From: VXNE01 sp965205735
GTDB lineage: Bacteria > Pseudomonadota > Gammaproteobacteria > Pseudomonadales > Azotimanducaceae
DNA: 64,000 bases
Assembly (NCBI GenBank): GCA_965205735.1
Contig: OZ242179.1
Location: 1,674,001 to 1,738,000, forward strand
Direction: 5' to 3'
Below are positions 36,201 to 42,507 of this stretch, piece after piece; the first letter of the stretch is position 1; each line of letters starts with the position of its first letter. The translations under genes and the position numbers were made by a program. The notes beneath the pieces were generated by a model. That model made no database searches. It saw nothing but the letters and a program-made list of their open reading frames with translations, and was not told the DNA's origin.

Positions 36201-37992
36201 AGCCTCCGGAGCTGGAGTCAGCAACGCTCGCGCCCACATCTGGGTAACGGGCGAGACGAATGAAGTTGGCGGCCTCGTCGGGGTCAACAACGCAACCATC
36301 ACCGGCAGCTACGCAACGGGCCCCGCAGCGGGCGGGTGGGAAGTTGGTGGCCTTGTCGGAACAAACTCGGGGGTTATTTCCGCCAGCTACGCGACCGGGA
36401 CGGCTGCGGGCGACGTCAGGGCCGGCGGTCTCGTGGGTTGGAACTTCGGCCGCATCGTCGCCAGCTACACGACCGGCGCCGTGGTCGGCGAAAGGAACGG
36501 CGGCGTCGCCGCCCGCGTGCAGGGAATGGGCGCCGAGGTTGCGGCAAGCTACTCGGAGCGCCACGCAGCAGACGGGATCGCCGTCGGCTACCCCGCCTCA
36601 AGGGTCGGCAGTCGCACGACCGCGGACCTTCTGGACCCGTCCGGCTACGACGGAATCTACCAGGACTGGAACGTCGACCTCGACGGGGACGGCGAGCCCG
36701 ACGACCCGTGGACGTTCATGGCCGGCCGGTATCCTGCTCTCAAGACCGACGCCGACGGGGACGGCGTCGCGACTTGGCAGGAGTTCGGTCCCCAGTGGGC
36801 TCCGTCCGGCGTTGCCGTCAAGACCAGCGGCACCGACACGGATGCGATGGTCGTGACCTGGGATGTCCCCCTCGACGCGGGTGAAGGAATCACCGGCTAC
36901 GAGCTGCAGCGCAAGGCCAGCGATGCGCTCTTCGCCGATGTCGATCCCACGCACGTCGGCACGAAAACGCGCTATGCCGACACCGCACCTCCGAAAGGCA
37001 CCGCACACACCTACCGCGTCAGGGCCGTGACCGCGCTCGGCACGACCCACTGGTCGCAGCCCGCCTCGACCGCGCCCGGCCCCCCGCGGCTGGGGGCCGG
37101 GGAGGGTGCGGGCCAGGCGACGCTGACATGGGCGCCTTCCGACGACACGGGCACGTCGGCCGTGATCGGCTATCAATACCAGCAGACCGCCGACGGCGGC
37201 GAGACCTGGGACCCCGTGTGGACCGACGTGCCGGACAACGACGCCTTGGCACGGTCGTTCACGATCCGCGGACTGTTCGCCGGCGCGTCCTACGGCTTCG
37301 AGGTGCGCGCTGTCAACGGCAGCGGGCCCGGGGCCGGGTCGGCCCGCGCGATTGTCACGCTGAGGTCGCTCGGTCCTCCCCGGAACCTCTCGGCCGCGGC
37401 TGGCGACGGCCGGGTCACTTTGCGCTGGTCCCCGCCAGCGAATGCCGGGGCTTTCGCGATCACCGGCTACGAGTTGCGATACAGCGTCGATGACGGCGCT
37501 ACTTGGGCGCCAGACTGGACGGACCTGCCGGGCGGCGCAGTCGAAGGCCATGTGGTGGAGGGGCTTGCCAACGCAACCTCGTACACGTTCGAAGTGCGCG
37601 CGGTCGAGGCGCACGGGCCCGGGGCCGCGGCCCGCGTTGAAGTTCGGACGCCACCCGCCGTGACCGCGGCGATCCCAGACCTGGTGTTGCCGGCACTCGG
37701 AGATGGCGAGAACCTGCACCTGGCGCGCTTCTTTGCGGTGGCGCCAGGCGGCAGGCTGACCTACACGGCAGTGTCCGGCGATCCGGCTCTGCTCGGCGTG
37801 CGCGTGGACGGAGACGTGCTGGTGGTCACGCCGAACGATGTCGGCGAGGAAGGAGAGACGACGGTGACGGTGAGGGCCGTGGACGGCGAGGGCCGCCCCA
37901 TCGAGATAGTTTTCAAGGTGGCGGTGGAGCCACTCCGCACCTGGTGGCACCGCTGGGGGCTGGACGTCATGGCGGAGCGACTCACCGACTAA
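30295..37992 (+). CDS. Giant exported S8-like, GLUG and fibronectin-III protein
   Basis: 2,565 residues. The N-terminus has a late hydrophobic export signal (residues 44-62, GVAFGCIFAGLVSTSGVAQ). Residues about 430-840 are a subtilisin (S8) fold: Asp in GVLSDG (D449), Asn in SPAGNSG (N560) and Ser in HGTSAA (S784). The usual HGT histidine block reads DEGTAMLEVVHDLAPGA, with Glu (E479) in place of His, so the triad would be sedolisin-like or non-canonical. Then come a cadherin-like domain, a DTDDDGLIEI calcium-type motif (about 950), GLUG repeats (1100-1260, e.g. VGGLAG, GSYATGPVSG), a He_PIG/Ig-like domain (1480-1580), two further Ig-like domains, a second DRDDDGLIEV plus GLUG block (1760-2080) and three FnIII domains (2170-2460). 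Several DxDxDG loops suggest calcium binding. No anchor or secretion domain is visible at the C-terminus. The GTG start is uncertain. Confidence 0.82.
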   Translation: MAAGAIDFSAKAWRAAIESGDTTEHRSAGPTRTPGRAGIGTSRGVAFGCIFAGLVSTSGVAQEARQTGPEESSRQPLGGIWLPASSNVHPVERVSAVSRFAVRLDTTALDRILAAASGAGGADATVTLPMPDGSLVRFRLVPAAVPREQAPAVRAFRGRSVFGNLSARIERSSVGLHAVVTGLDVAVFVDPDAGAGSGAHIAYHARDAGRPLVAGGQLPLAAVRGIEKAMVAKALRTPAQRKIGSHLLDAAEDPAILRELDTDDAGRVLVEVTAEVSPALLERIPALGGRVVDSVPRYRAIRARLPVEVLEALAADDAVKRIEPADIAVSNAEEAGPGDPKDNGGEPVGGGSIRLPAEPSPSSVIRSRSGALLVPAGLGDQSINQRLRVPAIRPPGNDAAAPGSGTNAAPAHAIAKGNTSEGDVAHDTPAARERFGVDGTGIGIGVLSDGIRTLADRQATGDLPSRVTVLSGQEGEGDEGTAMLEVVHDLAPGADLYFATASGGQARFAANIEALCESGADVVVDDVFYLTEGAFQDDTVARAINDITANGCFHFSPAGNSGNLDAGTAGVWEGDFASAESEPPPGVEGVVHDFGGAGSNAIKELGLALQLKWADPLGASTNDYDLYLFDGTLTELRASSTNGQTGSADPYESIRSGAQVGDRLVVVKASGEHRYLRLNALRGRLEHVTDGHIFGHLGAKSAITAAAVDARRAGGADGVFDGSEQVEVFSSDGPRRIFFEPDGAPLTPGDFGSAGGELVAKPDIAAADGVTTATPGFHDFHGTSAAVAHAAAIATLALQAAGGARQVTPDALRAALADEALDIAPEGADRNAGAGIVMAPAAVAVLDSADEHHAPTVAVRIGDRTLLGLDSATVDLSVHFDDADGDELAYSVLTSDAGIAAAGVEASTLTLSPTGRGAATITVRASDPGGLSVLETFTVTVDREWGTTDYDTDDDGLIEIATLEQLDAMRHDLDGDGVEDMLAAQPLYFAAFPDAVRDLGCANGCTGYEVMSDLDFDKPSSYASGRVDRGWSRSESGEGWAPIGRSAAGESGPIPPDDCFAANFDGNGRAIANLFIDRRDRDNVGLFGGLWEGKGDEREDRSIRDVRLVNVNVNGRYYVGGLAGALRACLERGCARRHVDGVSVTGRVEGFDSVGGLAGYANLRIVRSHAAVRVSGRSNVGGLVGDGRRFAKIGASYATGTVRGTLWTGGLAGRFASEISGSYATGPVSGVRDVGGLIGYALDGVEVWASFSTGPVAGERGVGGLIGRMRFAAPIFASYWDVETSGILIGVGSDDADHNGRIDGAERTSDGVSGKTTAELTGPMGYRGIYANWRVGAELGFGESPPRRAGSGMGGYDPWHFGTEEQYPALKADYDMDGVRTWEEFGRQLRERPVLAFIASNGLARLTWTRPPAHWPGSNGIRFNVYRNGELLAGEVAATMYDDRPSATTGAATHHKYQVAAEVDGGEPVRSAIVAVGNRAPATPPVADRAARVGKQFRYAFPSGGDPDGHAVVYDASDMPTWLAFDAPDRTFSGTPDEGDAASADVRVTALDTGTPRLSRVATFRLTVNPSTADNRAPEVKGAIAALTVATGETKTVNVEAVFEDPDGDALSYAARVGDTNVATARPSNEGLVVEAVGAGRTTVTSIASDGDLTAELEFEVEVVNAAPYAAEPIGEPTLVTPGAPWVFDAAGHFADRDGDALSYAAESSDPDVVSVEVRDSTVVATPTGGGAATVTVSATDRAGSNSTARQTVQVAVRVDYDRDDDGLIEVGDLGQLDAIRLDPNGDGIVGSDGSPRFPTPAIGKVYDAAFPHRLYGMGCWGGCNGYELTADLDFDTNGNGVADAGDRFWNDGLGWEPIGGPTVLVGPIVAYYAADTFRAVFDGNGRAISGLFIDRSESAVGELAAFRMGLFATIGREGAVRNVRVIGATVVGGQWVGAIAGSSVGHLSGVVATGTVKGRNLVGGVVGIASGAGVSNARAHIWVTGETNEVGGLVGVNNATITGSYATGPAAGGWEVGGLVGTNSGVISASYATGTAAGDVRAGGLVGWNFGRIVASYTTGAVVGERNGGVAARVQGMGAEVAASYSERHAADGIAVGYPASRVGSRTTADLLDPSGYDGIYQDWNVDLDGDGEPDDPWTFMAGRYPALKTDADGDGVATWQEFGPQWAPSGVAVKTSGTDTDAMVVTWDVPLDAGEGITGYELQRKASDALFADVDPTHVGTKTRYADTAPPKGTAHTYRVRAVTALGTTHWSQPASTAPGPPRLGAGEGAGQATLTWAPSDDTGTSAVIGYQYQQTADGGETWDPVWTDVPDNDALARSFTIRGLFAGASYGFEVRAVNGSGPGAGSARAIVTLRSLGPPRNLSAAAGDGRVTLRWSPPANAGAFAITGYELRYSVDDGATWAPDWTDLPGGAVEGHVVEGLANATSYTFEVRAVEAHGPGAAARVEVRTPPAVTAAIPDLVLPALGDGENLHLARFFAVAPGGRLTYTAVSGDPALLGVRVDGDVLVVTPNDVGEEGETTVTVRAVDGEGRPIEIVFKVAVEPLRTWWHRWGLDVMAERLTD

Positions 37993-38062
37993 CCGGCAGC
38001 CGTGGTCACGATGAACCGTCTGGTCGATACCACGCCTTTGTCCGGGAGTTCCGCTACCGGAC

Positions 38063-38320
38063 AAAGAACGCTAGCAGTTGGTGCCTCGTGGACAAGTCGG
38101 GCAAACGGTTTGAAAAAACCTCCGCACTGGTGCGTCTGCTGGAAGCCGGCGGCGGCATGTGGCGCCTCTGCGCATCAGGCGTTCGACTGACTCCCGGGTT
38201 CCTGCGTGACGGCGCGTACGATGCCCTTGCCCGATTCCGTCGCCACCTCGCGGCCAGGCCCCCCGACTGTGTCCGGTGGTCAGCCAGCAACTCGCAGAGC
38301 GGTTTCGAACAGATCCTGAA
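38063..38320 (+). repeat. Direct repeat R flanking the giant gene
   Basis: Second copy of the HTTM-DCC 3' end (WCLVDKSGKRFEKTSALVRL in translation) but without the CxxC part or a start, so it is a non-functional fragment. Changes relative to the left copy are scattered single bases. It supports insertion of the giant gene by a duplication or recombination event. Confidence 0.75.
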
Positions 38321-38504
38321 AGCGCCATCGAGTAGAGGTTCACCTCGCTGAAGACCACGTCCTTGCCCTGCTGTGCATCACGCTGAAGGCCGAACACCAT
38401 CAGGCGCGACTTGAGGCCTGCGCAAGAACGGCCACGCGATGCCTGGCGGAGGACTGCCACTCCCGAATTTCTGACAAGCGAACGCCGTTCGGCGCCGATC
38501 TCTC
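38321..38504. other. Intergenic, unassigned
   Basis: About 180 bases between the repeat and the Doc gene. Weakly protein-like on the plus strand (EDHVLALLCITLKAEHH) but without a start or family match. Confidence 0.3.
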
Positions 38505-38888
38505 TCAGATCGGTTTGCCGTGCTCTCTCAACCAGGAGGCAAATGCGGCCTCATCGATTTCGCTCGCGGCGAGCAGGGTTACAATCTGTACAACCTCCAC
38601 TTCCGGAACTGTCAACTGCAATCCGTTCTCTGCCATGAACAGATAGGCGGACATGAAGCCCGTGCGCTTGTTGCCATCCACAAAGGGGTGGTTGCGGATG
38701 ATCCCTGCAGCATACGCCGCAGCCAAATCGCATGTGTCGGGTTTGCCGTACGCGTAGAGCTGCCGAGCACGAGCCAGAGCAGAGTCAAGCAAGCCTGGAT
38801 CGCGGAGGCCTGGGCTGCCTCCATGATCCGCGAGCAGCCTCTCGTGCATCGCCAACACGACCGTCTTGCTCAACCAGTTCGTGACCAC
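38505..38888 (-). CDS. doc: Doc-type Fic toxin
   Basis: Death-on-curing family toxin, 127 residues, which in characterised cases phosphorylates EF-Tu and stops translation. The Fic/Doc signature HPFVDGNKRTGF is intact (around residue 66), preceded by AAAYAAGIIRN and followed by the helices of the Doc fold. The N-terminus has AMHERLLADHGGSPGLRDPG, typical of Doc. The GTG at 38888 is the start; it shares one base with the TAG stop of the antitoxin gene, so the two are translationally coupled. The partner is an AbrB-type antitoxin, not Phd. Confidence 0.88.
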   Translation of the reverse strand: MVTNWLSKTVVLAMHERLLADHGGSPGLRDPGLLDSALARARQLYAYGKPDTCDLAAAYAAGIIRNHPFVDGNKRTGFMSAYLFMAENGLQLTVPEVEVVQIVTLLAASEIDEAAFASWLREHGKPI

Positions 38889-39115
38889 TACTTGGCGAGT
38901 TCACGCAACGCGTTCCGGTACTCTCTCATGCCCTTTTCGGCAAGCCTCATCTGCCGCTCGAACTCGGGATCGTAGGGCGTAATTCGATATCCCCCATTGG
39001 GCGTTTCGGTCAGATAAACCACGTCGCCTTCGCTGACACGAAGCGCATTGACTGCATCCTTTGGGAGGCGCAGATTCAGCGAGTTTCCAACCTTGTGGAC
39101 CTTGAGCGCATGCAT
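38888..39115 (-). CDS. AbrB/SpoVT-type antitoxin
   Basis: 75-residue antitoxin with an N-terminal swapped-hairpin DNA-binding domain (KVHKVGNSLNLRLPKDAVNA, RVSEGDVVYL) and a C-terminal basic/acidic helix (FERQMRLAEKGMREYRNALR) that should bind the Doc toxin. ATG 39115 is the start; the frame upstream is non-coding. It comes before the toxin gene, as usual, and probably represses the operon through the repeat at 39132-39151. Confidence 0.85.
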   Translation of the reverse strand: MHALKVHKVGNSLNLRLPKDAVNALRVSEGDVVYLTETPNGGYRITPYDPEFERQMRLAEKGMREYRNALRELAK

Positions 39116-39131
39116 GGCAAACCCCTCGAGC

Positions 39132-39151
39132 GTGTATACCGAAGTATATAC
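39132..39151 (-). promoter_or_regulatory. Candidate operator of the Doc/AbrB module
   Basis: GTGTATAC (39132-39139) and GTATATAC (39144-39151), both centred on palindromic GTATAC/TATA cores, lie 16 bases upstream of the antitoxin start. An AT-rich symmetric site in this position is typical of antitoxin autoregulation. Confidence 0.45.
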
Positions 39152-39238
39152 GTCCTGACGAAGGTACGCTCGGCGCGCGCCGTGTGCATGGACACCTGCA
39201 GCGACCAATACACTTTTTTTGCGATAGCCGTGAGATTC

Positions 39239-40131
39239 CTATCGCTTCAAGTGGGGCATCACCTCTGCTGAAAATAGCTGAGTCCCTTCTACCCGTGGGG
39301 CATCGGAGATGTTGACCACAAATCTGTCCGCACCCTGATCGATCACTTCGAGCAAGGCTTCCGTGACCTGCTCCGGCGTTCCGACCAGGCTATTCCCGCC
39401 GGACCTGACATTGGGATCAGCTTTCAGGCGGTTGAGTTCTTTTTCGTTTTCGGCAATGAAGACGCTTGTGCATATGACTTGGTTGATTTCGTCGTAGTCG
39501 CGATCAACCGCGCGACAATGGGATTTGAGAACCTCCTGCTTGTGGCGATAGGTCTTCCCGGTCTTCGAAAACATGGTTCCACCAATCGGCCTGTTCAGCC
39601 ACCACACGCAGCGTGTATTGCTCGCCTGAGCCACCCACCATCACCGGCGGTATCGGATCTGGCAAGGGCTCGCAGTAAGCATCCTTGATCTGATAGTGCT
39701 GCCCCTCGAAGTTGGCCGGGGCCTCCGTCCACATCAAACGACAGATTCTTATGGCCTCGGCCAGTTGCGCGATGCGTTCTTTTGCGTTCGGGAATGGCCA
39801 GCCATAAGAAAGATATTCCGCCTCATTCCAACCGGCTCCTATGCCCAACACAGCCCGTCCACCAGAAATGGCTTGTGCGGTAGCCATCATTTTCGCCAGG
39901 TGCGCCGGATTGCGAAAACTGTTGCACAAGACCTGGTGGCCGACGGTCTTGTCCGGATAGCGGCCCAGGGCAAACGACATCAAGGTCCAGCCTTCGCCGA
40001 CCTTGTGACCGTTGTTTTGCACATGGTCGGGGATCCACAAGGAATCAAATGGGGCCAGGGCTTTGTCCAGATAAGGGAACGTCTGCCTCCACCAAGCGGG
40101 ACCAGACATTGAGACCGACCGGGATTGACAT
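39239..40131 (-). pseudogene. Luciferase-like (LLM) F420-type oxidoreductase, two frameshifts
   Basis: Bacterial luciferase-like monooxygenase/oxidoreductase of the F420- or FMN-dependent type. Three frames are needed. Bases 40131 to about 40095 give MSIPVGLNVWSRLVEAD. Then 40109 to about 39565 gives FPYLDKALAPFDSLWIPDHV, GVLGIGAGWNEAEYLSYGWP and PPVMVGGSGEQYTLRVVAEQ. Then 39565 to 39239 gives YRHKQEVLKSHCRAVDRDYD and VSGGNSLVGTPEQVTE-like text ending AEVMPHLKR. About 297 codons in total, normal for the family. A paralogous copy starts at 63733, where the visible C-terminal frame is intact. The breaks may be decay or indel errors. Confidence 0.72.
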
Positions 40132-40147
40132 GCGACCTCCTGCCCAC

Positions 40148-41377
40148 TCAGCGACGGGGCTCGTGGGTCCCGTGCGAGTGGTCATATCGCTCGTGATGCT
40201 GGCGTAGCAGATCGACACCATAATCGCCACCGTTGGGGGTGCGCACGATCGTGTGGATGTGGTTGCGGGACGGCACGGGGTTGTCGAAAACCACACCCGG
40301 GTGATGGTCGAATTCGATCAGGACCACAGGACTGTGTACCCGGTAGTAGAAGGGTCCGTCGTCGGACGTCGTTCCCATCCAGGAGAACCAGGTCTCGTCC
40401 AGGTGGGCGTTCACCTCCCGCATCTTGATGTCGGCGTGATGGTCCCGGGTCCAGCCGACGTACGTGCCGATCAACGACAGCAGCAGGCGGCGTTGGGCAT
40501 CGCTGAAATCGCCGGCCATAACGCCTTCGTACGGCACGACCGCATTGTCGTGGCCGGTCCCGCCCACCATGCGGCCGTCGAAGGGGTGCTTCAGTTCCTG
40601 CGGCAGATCGTCGGGGTGAATGGACGGCCGGGTCACCGCTCTCGACTGTTGTGAGTCGTCCAGCGAACGAATGAGATCGAGTCCGGCTCGCTCTTCGGTG
40701 CCGAAAACCCTGGTGCCTTCCAGCAGCCCATTGCCCCCCTCGCAAGGCTCCGATCCCAGGAACGTTGGAGTCATCACCAGATGATCGCCAATCACCATGC
40801 AGTTAAGGTTCAGGTGATGTCCATCGAGCTGCCACCCCCAGGGCTCGGAGTCGGATGGTTGGCCGAAGATGGAGAGAAAGTACGGCCACTCGCCAAACTC
40901 ATCCGGACTCTCGGAGACGACGGCAAGCAGGCCGTTCAGACGCATGATATCGCGCGCTTGATCGAACCCTCGGGCGGATAGTGTTGCAGCGAGCAGGTCA
41001 AGTGCCAGCTTCCGGGTCGCGTCGGGCAGATCCTCCAGCATCATCCCATGGCGCCAGCAATTGAGATGAATGTTGTTCCAGGTTCGCCACTCGTCTGCGT
41101 CGAGCGAGTGCGCGGTTCGGCCCCGTTGCTCGCCCGTCAGTGCCTGAAGAAAGGTCCGGGCCGCCTCGGTGATCGGCTTTGTCGAGACGCCGGTCGCCGC
41201 CAGCGGGTACAGGCCTTCCCGCACAACACCGTCGGTTGTGATGCCTCGGACGGGGTCGCCCAGCGTCGACAGGCGCTCGTCAAGCAGCCGCGAGAGGCCC
41301 GGACTCTGGTCAACGCGCGTCCGGGCTGACATATGCCCGCCCTTGCCGACCCTCAGTTTCGTCCAATGCTCGGTCAT
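40148..41377 (-). CDS. DUF3500 family protein
   Basis: 409-residue protein of the DUF3500 family, function unknown. Family-like blocks are FLQALTGEQRGRTAHSLDAD, WNNIHLNCWRHGMMLEDLPD, the WGWQLDGHHLNLNCMV segment (HHLNLN, suggesting metal binding), HPDDLPQE, and FYYRVHSPVVLIEFDHHPGV with NHIHTIVRTPNGGDYG at the C-terminus. The many paired histidines suggest a metalloprotein. The start chosen is ATG 41377 (MTEHWTKLRVG); the frame is open to 41545 but that part lies inside a repeated non-coding element. It is 16 bases upstream of the LLM gene on the same strand, so they may have been co-transcribed. Confidence 0.78.
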   Translation of the reverse strand: MTEHWTKLRVGKGGHMSARTRVDQSPGLSRLLDERLSTLGDPVRGITTDGVVREGLYPLAATGVSTKPITEAARTFLQALTGEQRGRTAHSLDADEWRTWNNIHLNCWRHGMMLEDLPDATRKLALDLLAATLSARGFDQARDIMRLNGLLAVVSESPDEFGEWPYFLSIFGQPSDSEPWGWQLDGHHLNLNCMVIGDHLVMTPTFLGSEPCEGGNGLLEGTRVFGTEERAGLDLIRSLDDSQQSRAVTRPSIHPDDLPQELKHPFDGRMVGGTGHDNAVVPYEGVMAGDFSDAQRRLLLSLIGTYVGWTRDHHADIKMREVNAHLDETWFSWMGTTSDDGPFYYRVHSPVVLIEFDHHPGVVFDNPVPSRNHIHTIVRTPNGGDYGVDLLRQHHERYDHSHGTHEPRR

Positions 41378-41410
41378 TCTTGCGCAGCTCCTTCGTGTAG
41401 ACGGTGGTGT

Positions 41411-41506
41411 ACCAATCCGGGATTCCACCCCGTGATTCGAAACATGATAGTGCGACTGGCGGTCGGTGCGACACGATCCGGGCGGAGATGATGATAGGTT
41501 CGCCCG
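41411..41506. repeat. Dispersed repeat, copy 1
   Basis: About 96 bp, from ACCAATCCGGGATTCCAC to GGTTCGCCCG, closely matched at 46557-46659. Includes GATTCGAAACA and GTGCGACTGGCGGTCGGTGC. No coding function or terminal inverted repeats were seen. It lies just upstream of the DUF3500 start. Confidence 0.6.
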
Positions 41507-41590
41507 CGCGGCCCGGTTGGCCATCTGCAGATTGCCAACCGCCAACGCGGGCGATTTGGAATGTCCGCAGAATCTCGCGACGTCGCGTCT

Positions 41591-41782
41591 TCAGTACTCA
41601 GGGTATTCCTCTTGAAGCCTGGTCGGGATACCACCGTCCTGATACACCCTGAGATGCAGCTCGTTCAGGTTGGCCAGCAGTTGACTGAAGTACTCTTCCA
41701 GGAACCGATCCCGAACGCCCGAAAGCCCCGGTCGGTGATGTAGATCCCTTAGAGCCGTGTCCAATCGGCATGCACGATGCAA
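41591..41782 (-). CDS. Short unknown frame
   Basis: 63 codons. The last 45 residues (FLEEYFSQLLANLNELHLRV, YQDGGIPTRLQEEYPEY) look like real protein, while the first 15 overlap the end of the restriction-type gene in another frame. It could be the displaced C-terminus of that gene after a frameshift or a separate small gene. No family recognised. Confidence 0.3.
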   Translation of the reverse strand: MHRACRLDTALRDLHHRPGLSGVRDRFLEEYFSQLLANLNELHLRVYQDGGIPTRLQEEYPEY

Positions 41783-42507
41783 GCGTCGAGGAGGATGCGA
41801 CGGACGGTTATCTTTGCATCGGATCGATCAAGGGCGACGCGGGCGACGACGCGGCCATCCGAGTCTGTGCAAGGTATTACGGGCGCATCGTTTCGAAATG
41901 CGCTGAGCGGGGCTTTTTGGATTGAGTCGAACAACGATACTGGCACTTCCACAAGCTGGTAGAGGTTGGGTACTCGGTCAGATGCCTCGCGGAAGGCGCG
42001 GAGCATCAGAATGGCAGTTACAGCTTCGTGGTAGGCGGTGAACAGTTCGAGGGTGGCGCTCCGTCGCGCGGCGGGCGTCCGGGCGTCCTGTATCCATGCG
42101 GCCTCGGTGAGCTTGGAGATATGAACGGTCGTCGCCGATAAGTTTTGCGCCGCAGTGGACTTTAGGGACAGGTGCCTTGTCGATGCGGAATCTATGCTCA
42201 CGGCGAGGTCGACGAATCGTTGGGTAGCTGAAGCTGGTGCGGTTACATCCCAATGGACATGTTGGCAGGCATTGCGGAAGACGGTTTCGAATGACGTTAG
42301 ACCCAGCGGAACTGTCGTGGCAGCGTGGTGGACCGAGAGAGCGAGGCCGAAGTATTCGATCCACTCCGGGACGGCTGTTAGCCAAGTGTCCTCTGACCGG
42401 ATGTTGGCCTGAGACGGATTCGACAGAGACTCGACGACGTTTGCGACGAAGGCGATCTTGGCTGGGGAGAACGTGTCGAGCTTCGCCTTGAGTTCGTCAA
42501 GCGTCAC
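41749..42507 (-). CDS. Type II restriction endonuclease, SmaI-like
   Basis: 252-residue protein partnering a DNA methyltransferase. Its core (VDLAVSIDSASTRHLSLKST, then AAQNLSATTVHISKLTEAAW) recalls R.SmaI, where an IDSIKVALKTEAAKN-type segment leads into YIHVSKWMELG. The D...(S)LKS arrangement would supply the PD-(D/E)xK catalytic Asp and Lys. The rest (SHDRVPNLYQLVEVPVSLF-like region) is also SmaI-like in spacing. Recognition of CCCGGG is therefore a guess to be tested. The ATG start at 42507 overlaps the methyltransferase stop by 4 bases, so toxin-like cutting activity is coupled to prior methylase translation. Alternative: another type II nuclease family. Confidence 0.6.
   Translation of the reverse strand: MTLDELKAKLDTFSPAKIAFVANVVESLSNPSQANIRSEDTWLTAVPEWIEYFGLALSVHHAATTVPLGLTSFETVFRNACQHVHWDVTAPASATQRFVDLAVSIDSASTRHLSLKSTAAQNLSATTVHISKLTEAAWIQDARTPAARRSATLELFTAYHEAVTAILMLRAFREASDRVPNLYQLVEVPVSLFDSIQKAPLSAFRNDAPVIPCTDSDGRVVARVALDRSDAKITVRRILLDACIVHADWTRL

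Noticed and set aside
35437..36564. Minus-strand frame of 375 codons with Asp/Val-rich text
   Set aside because: Complement of repeated Asp-Gly codons in the giant gene; not an independent gene.
36598..38064. Long minus-strand frame of 488 codons
   Set aside because: It is antisense to the fibronectin III part of the giant gene; high GC produces long antisense frames. The amino-acid pattern is not protein-like.
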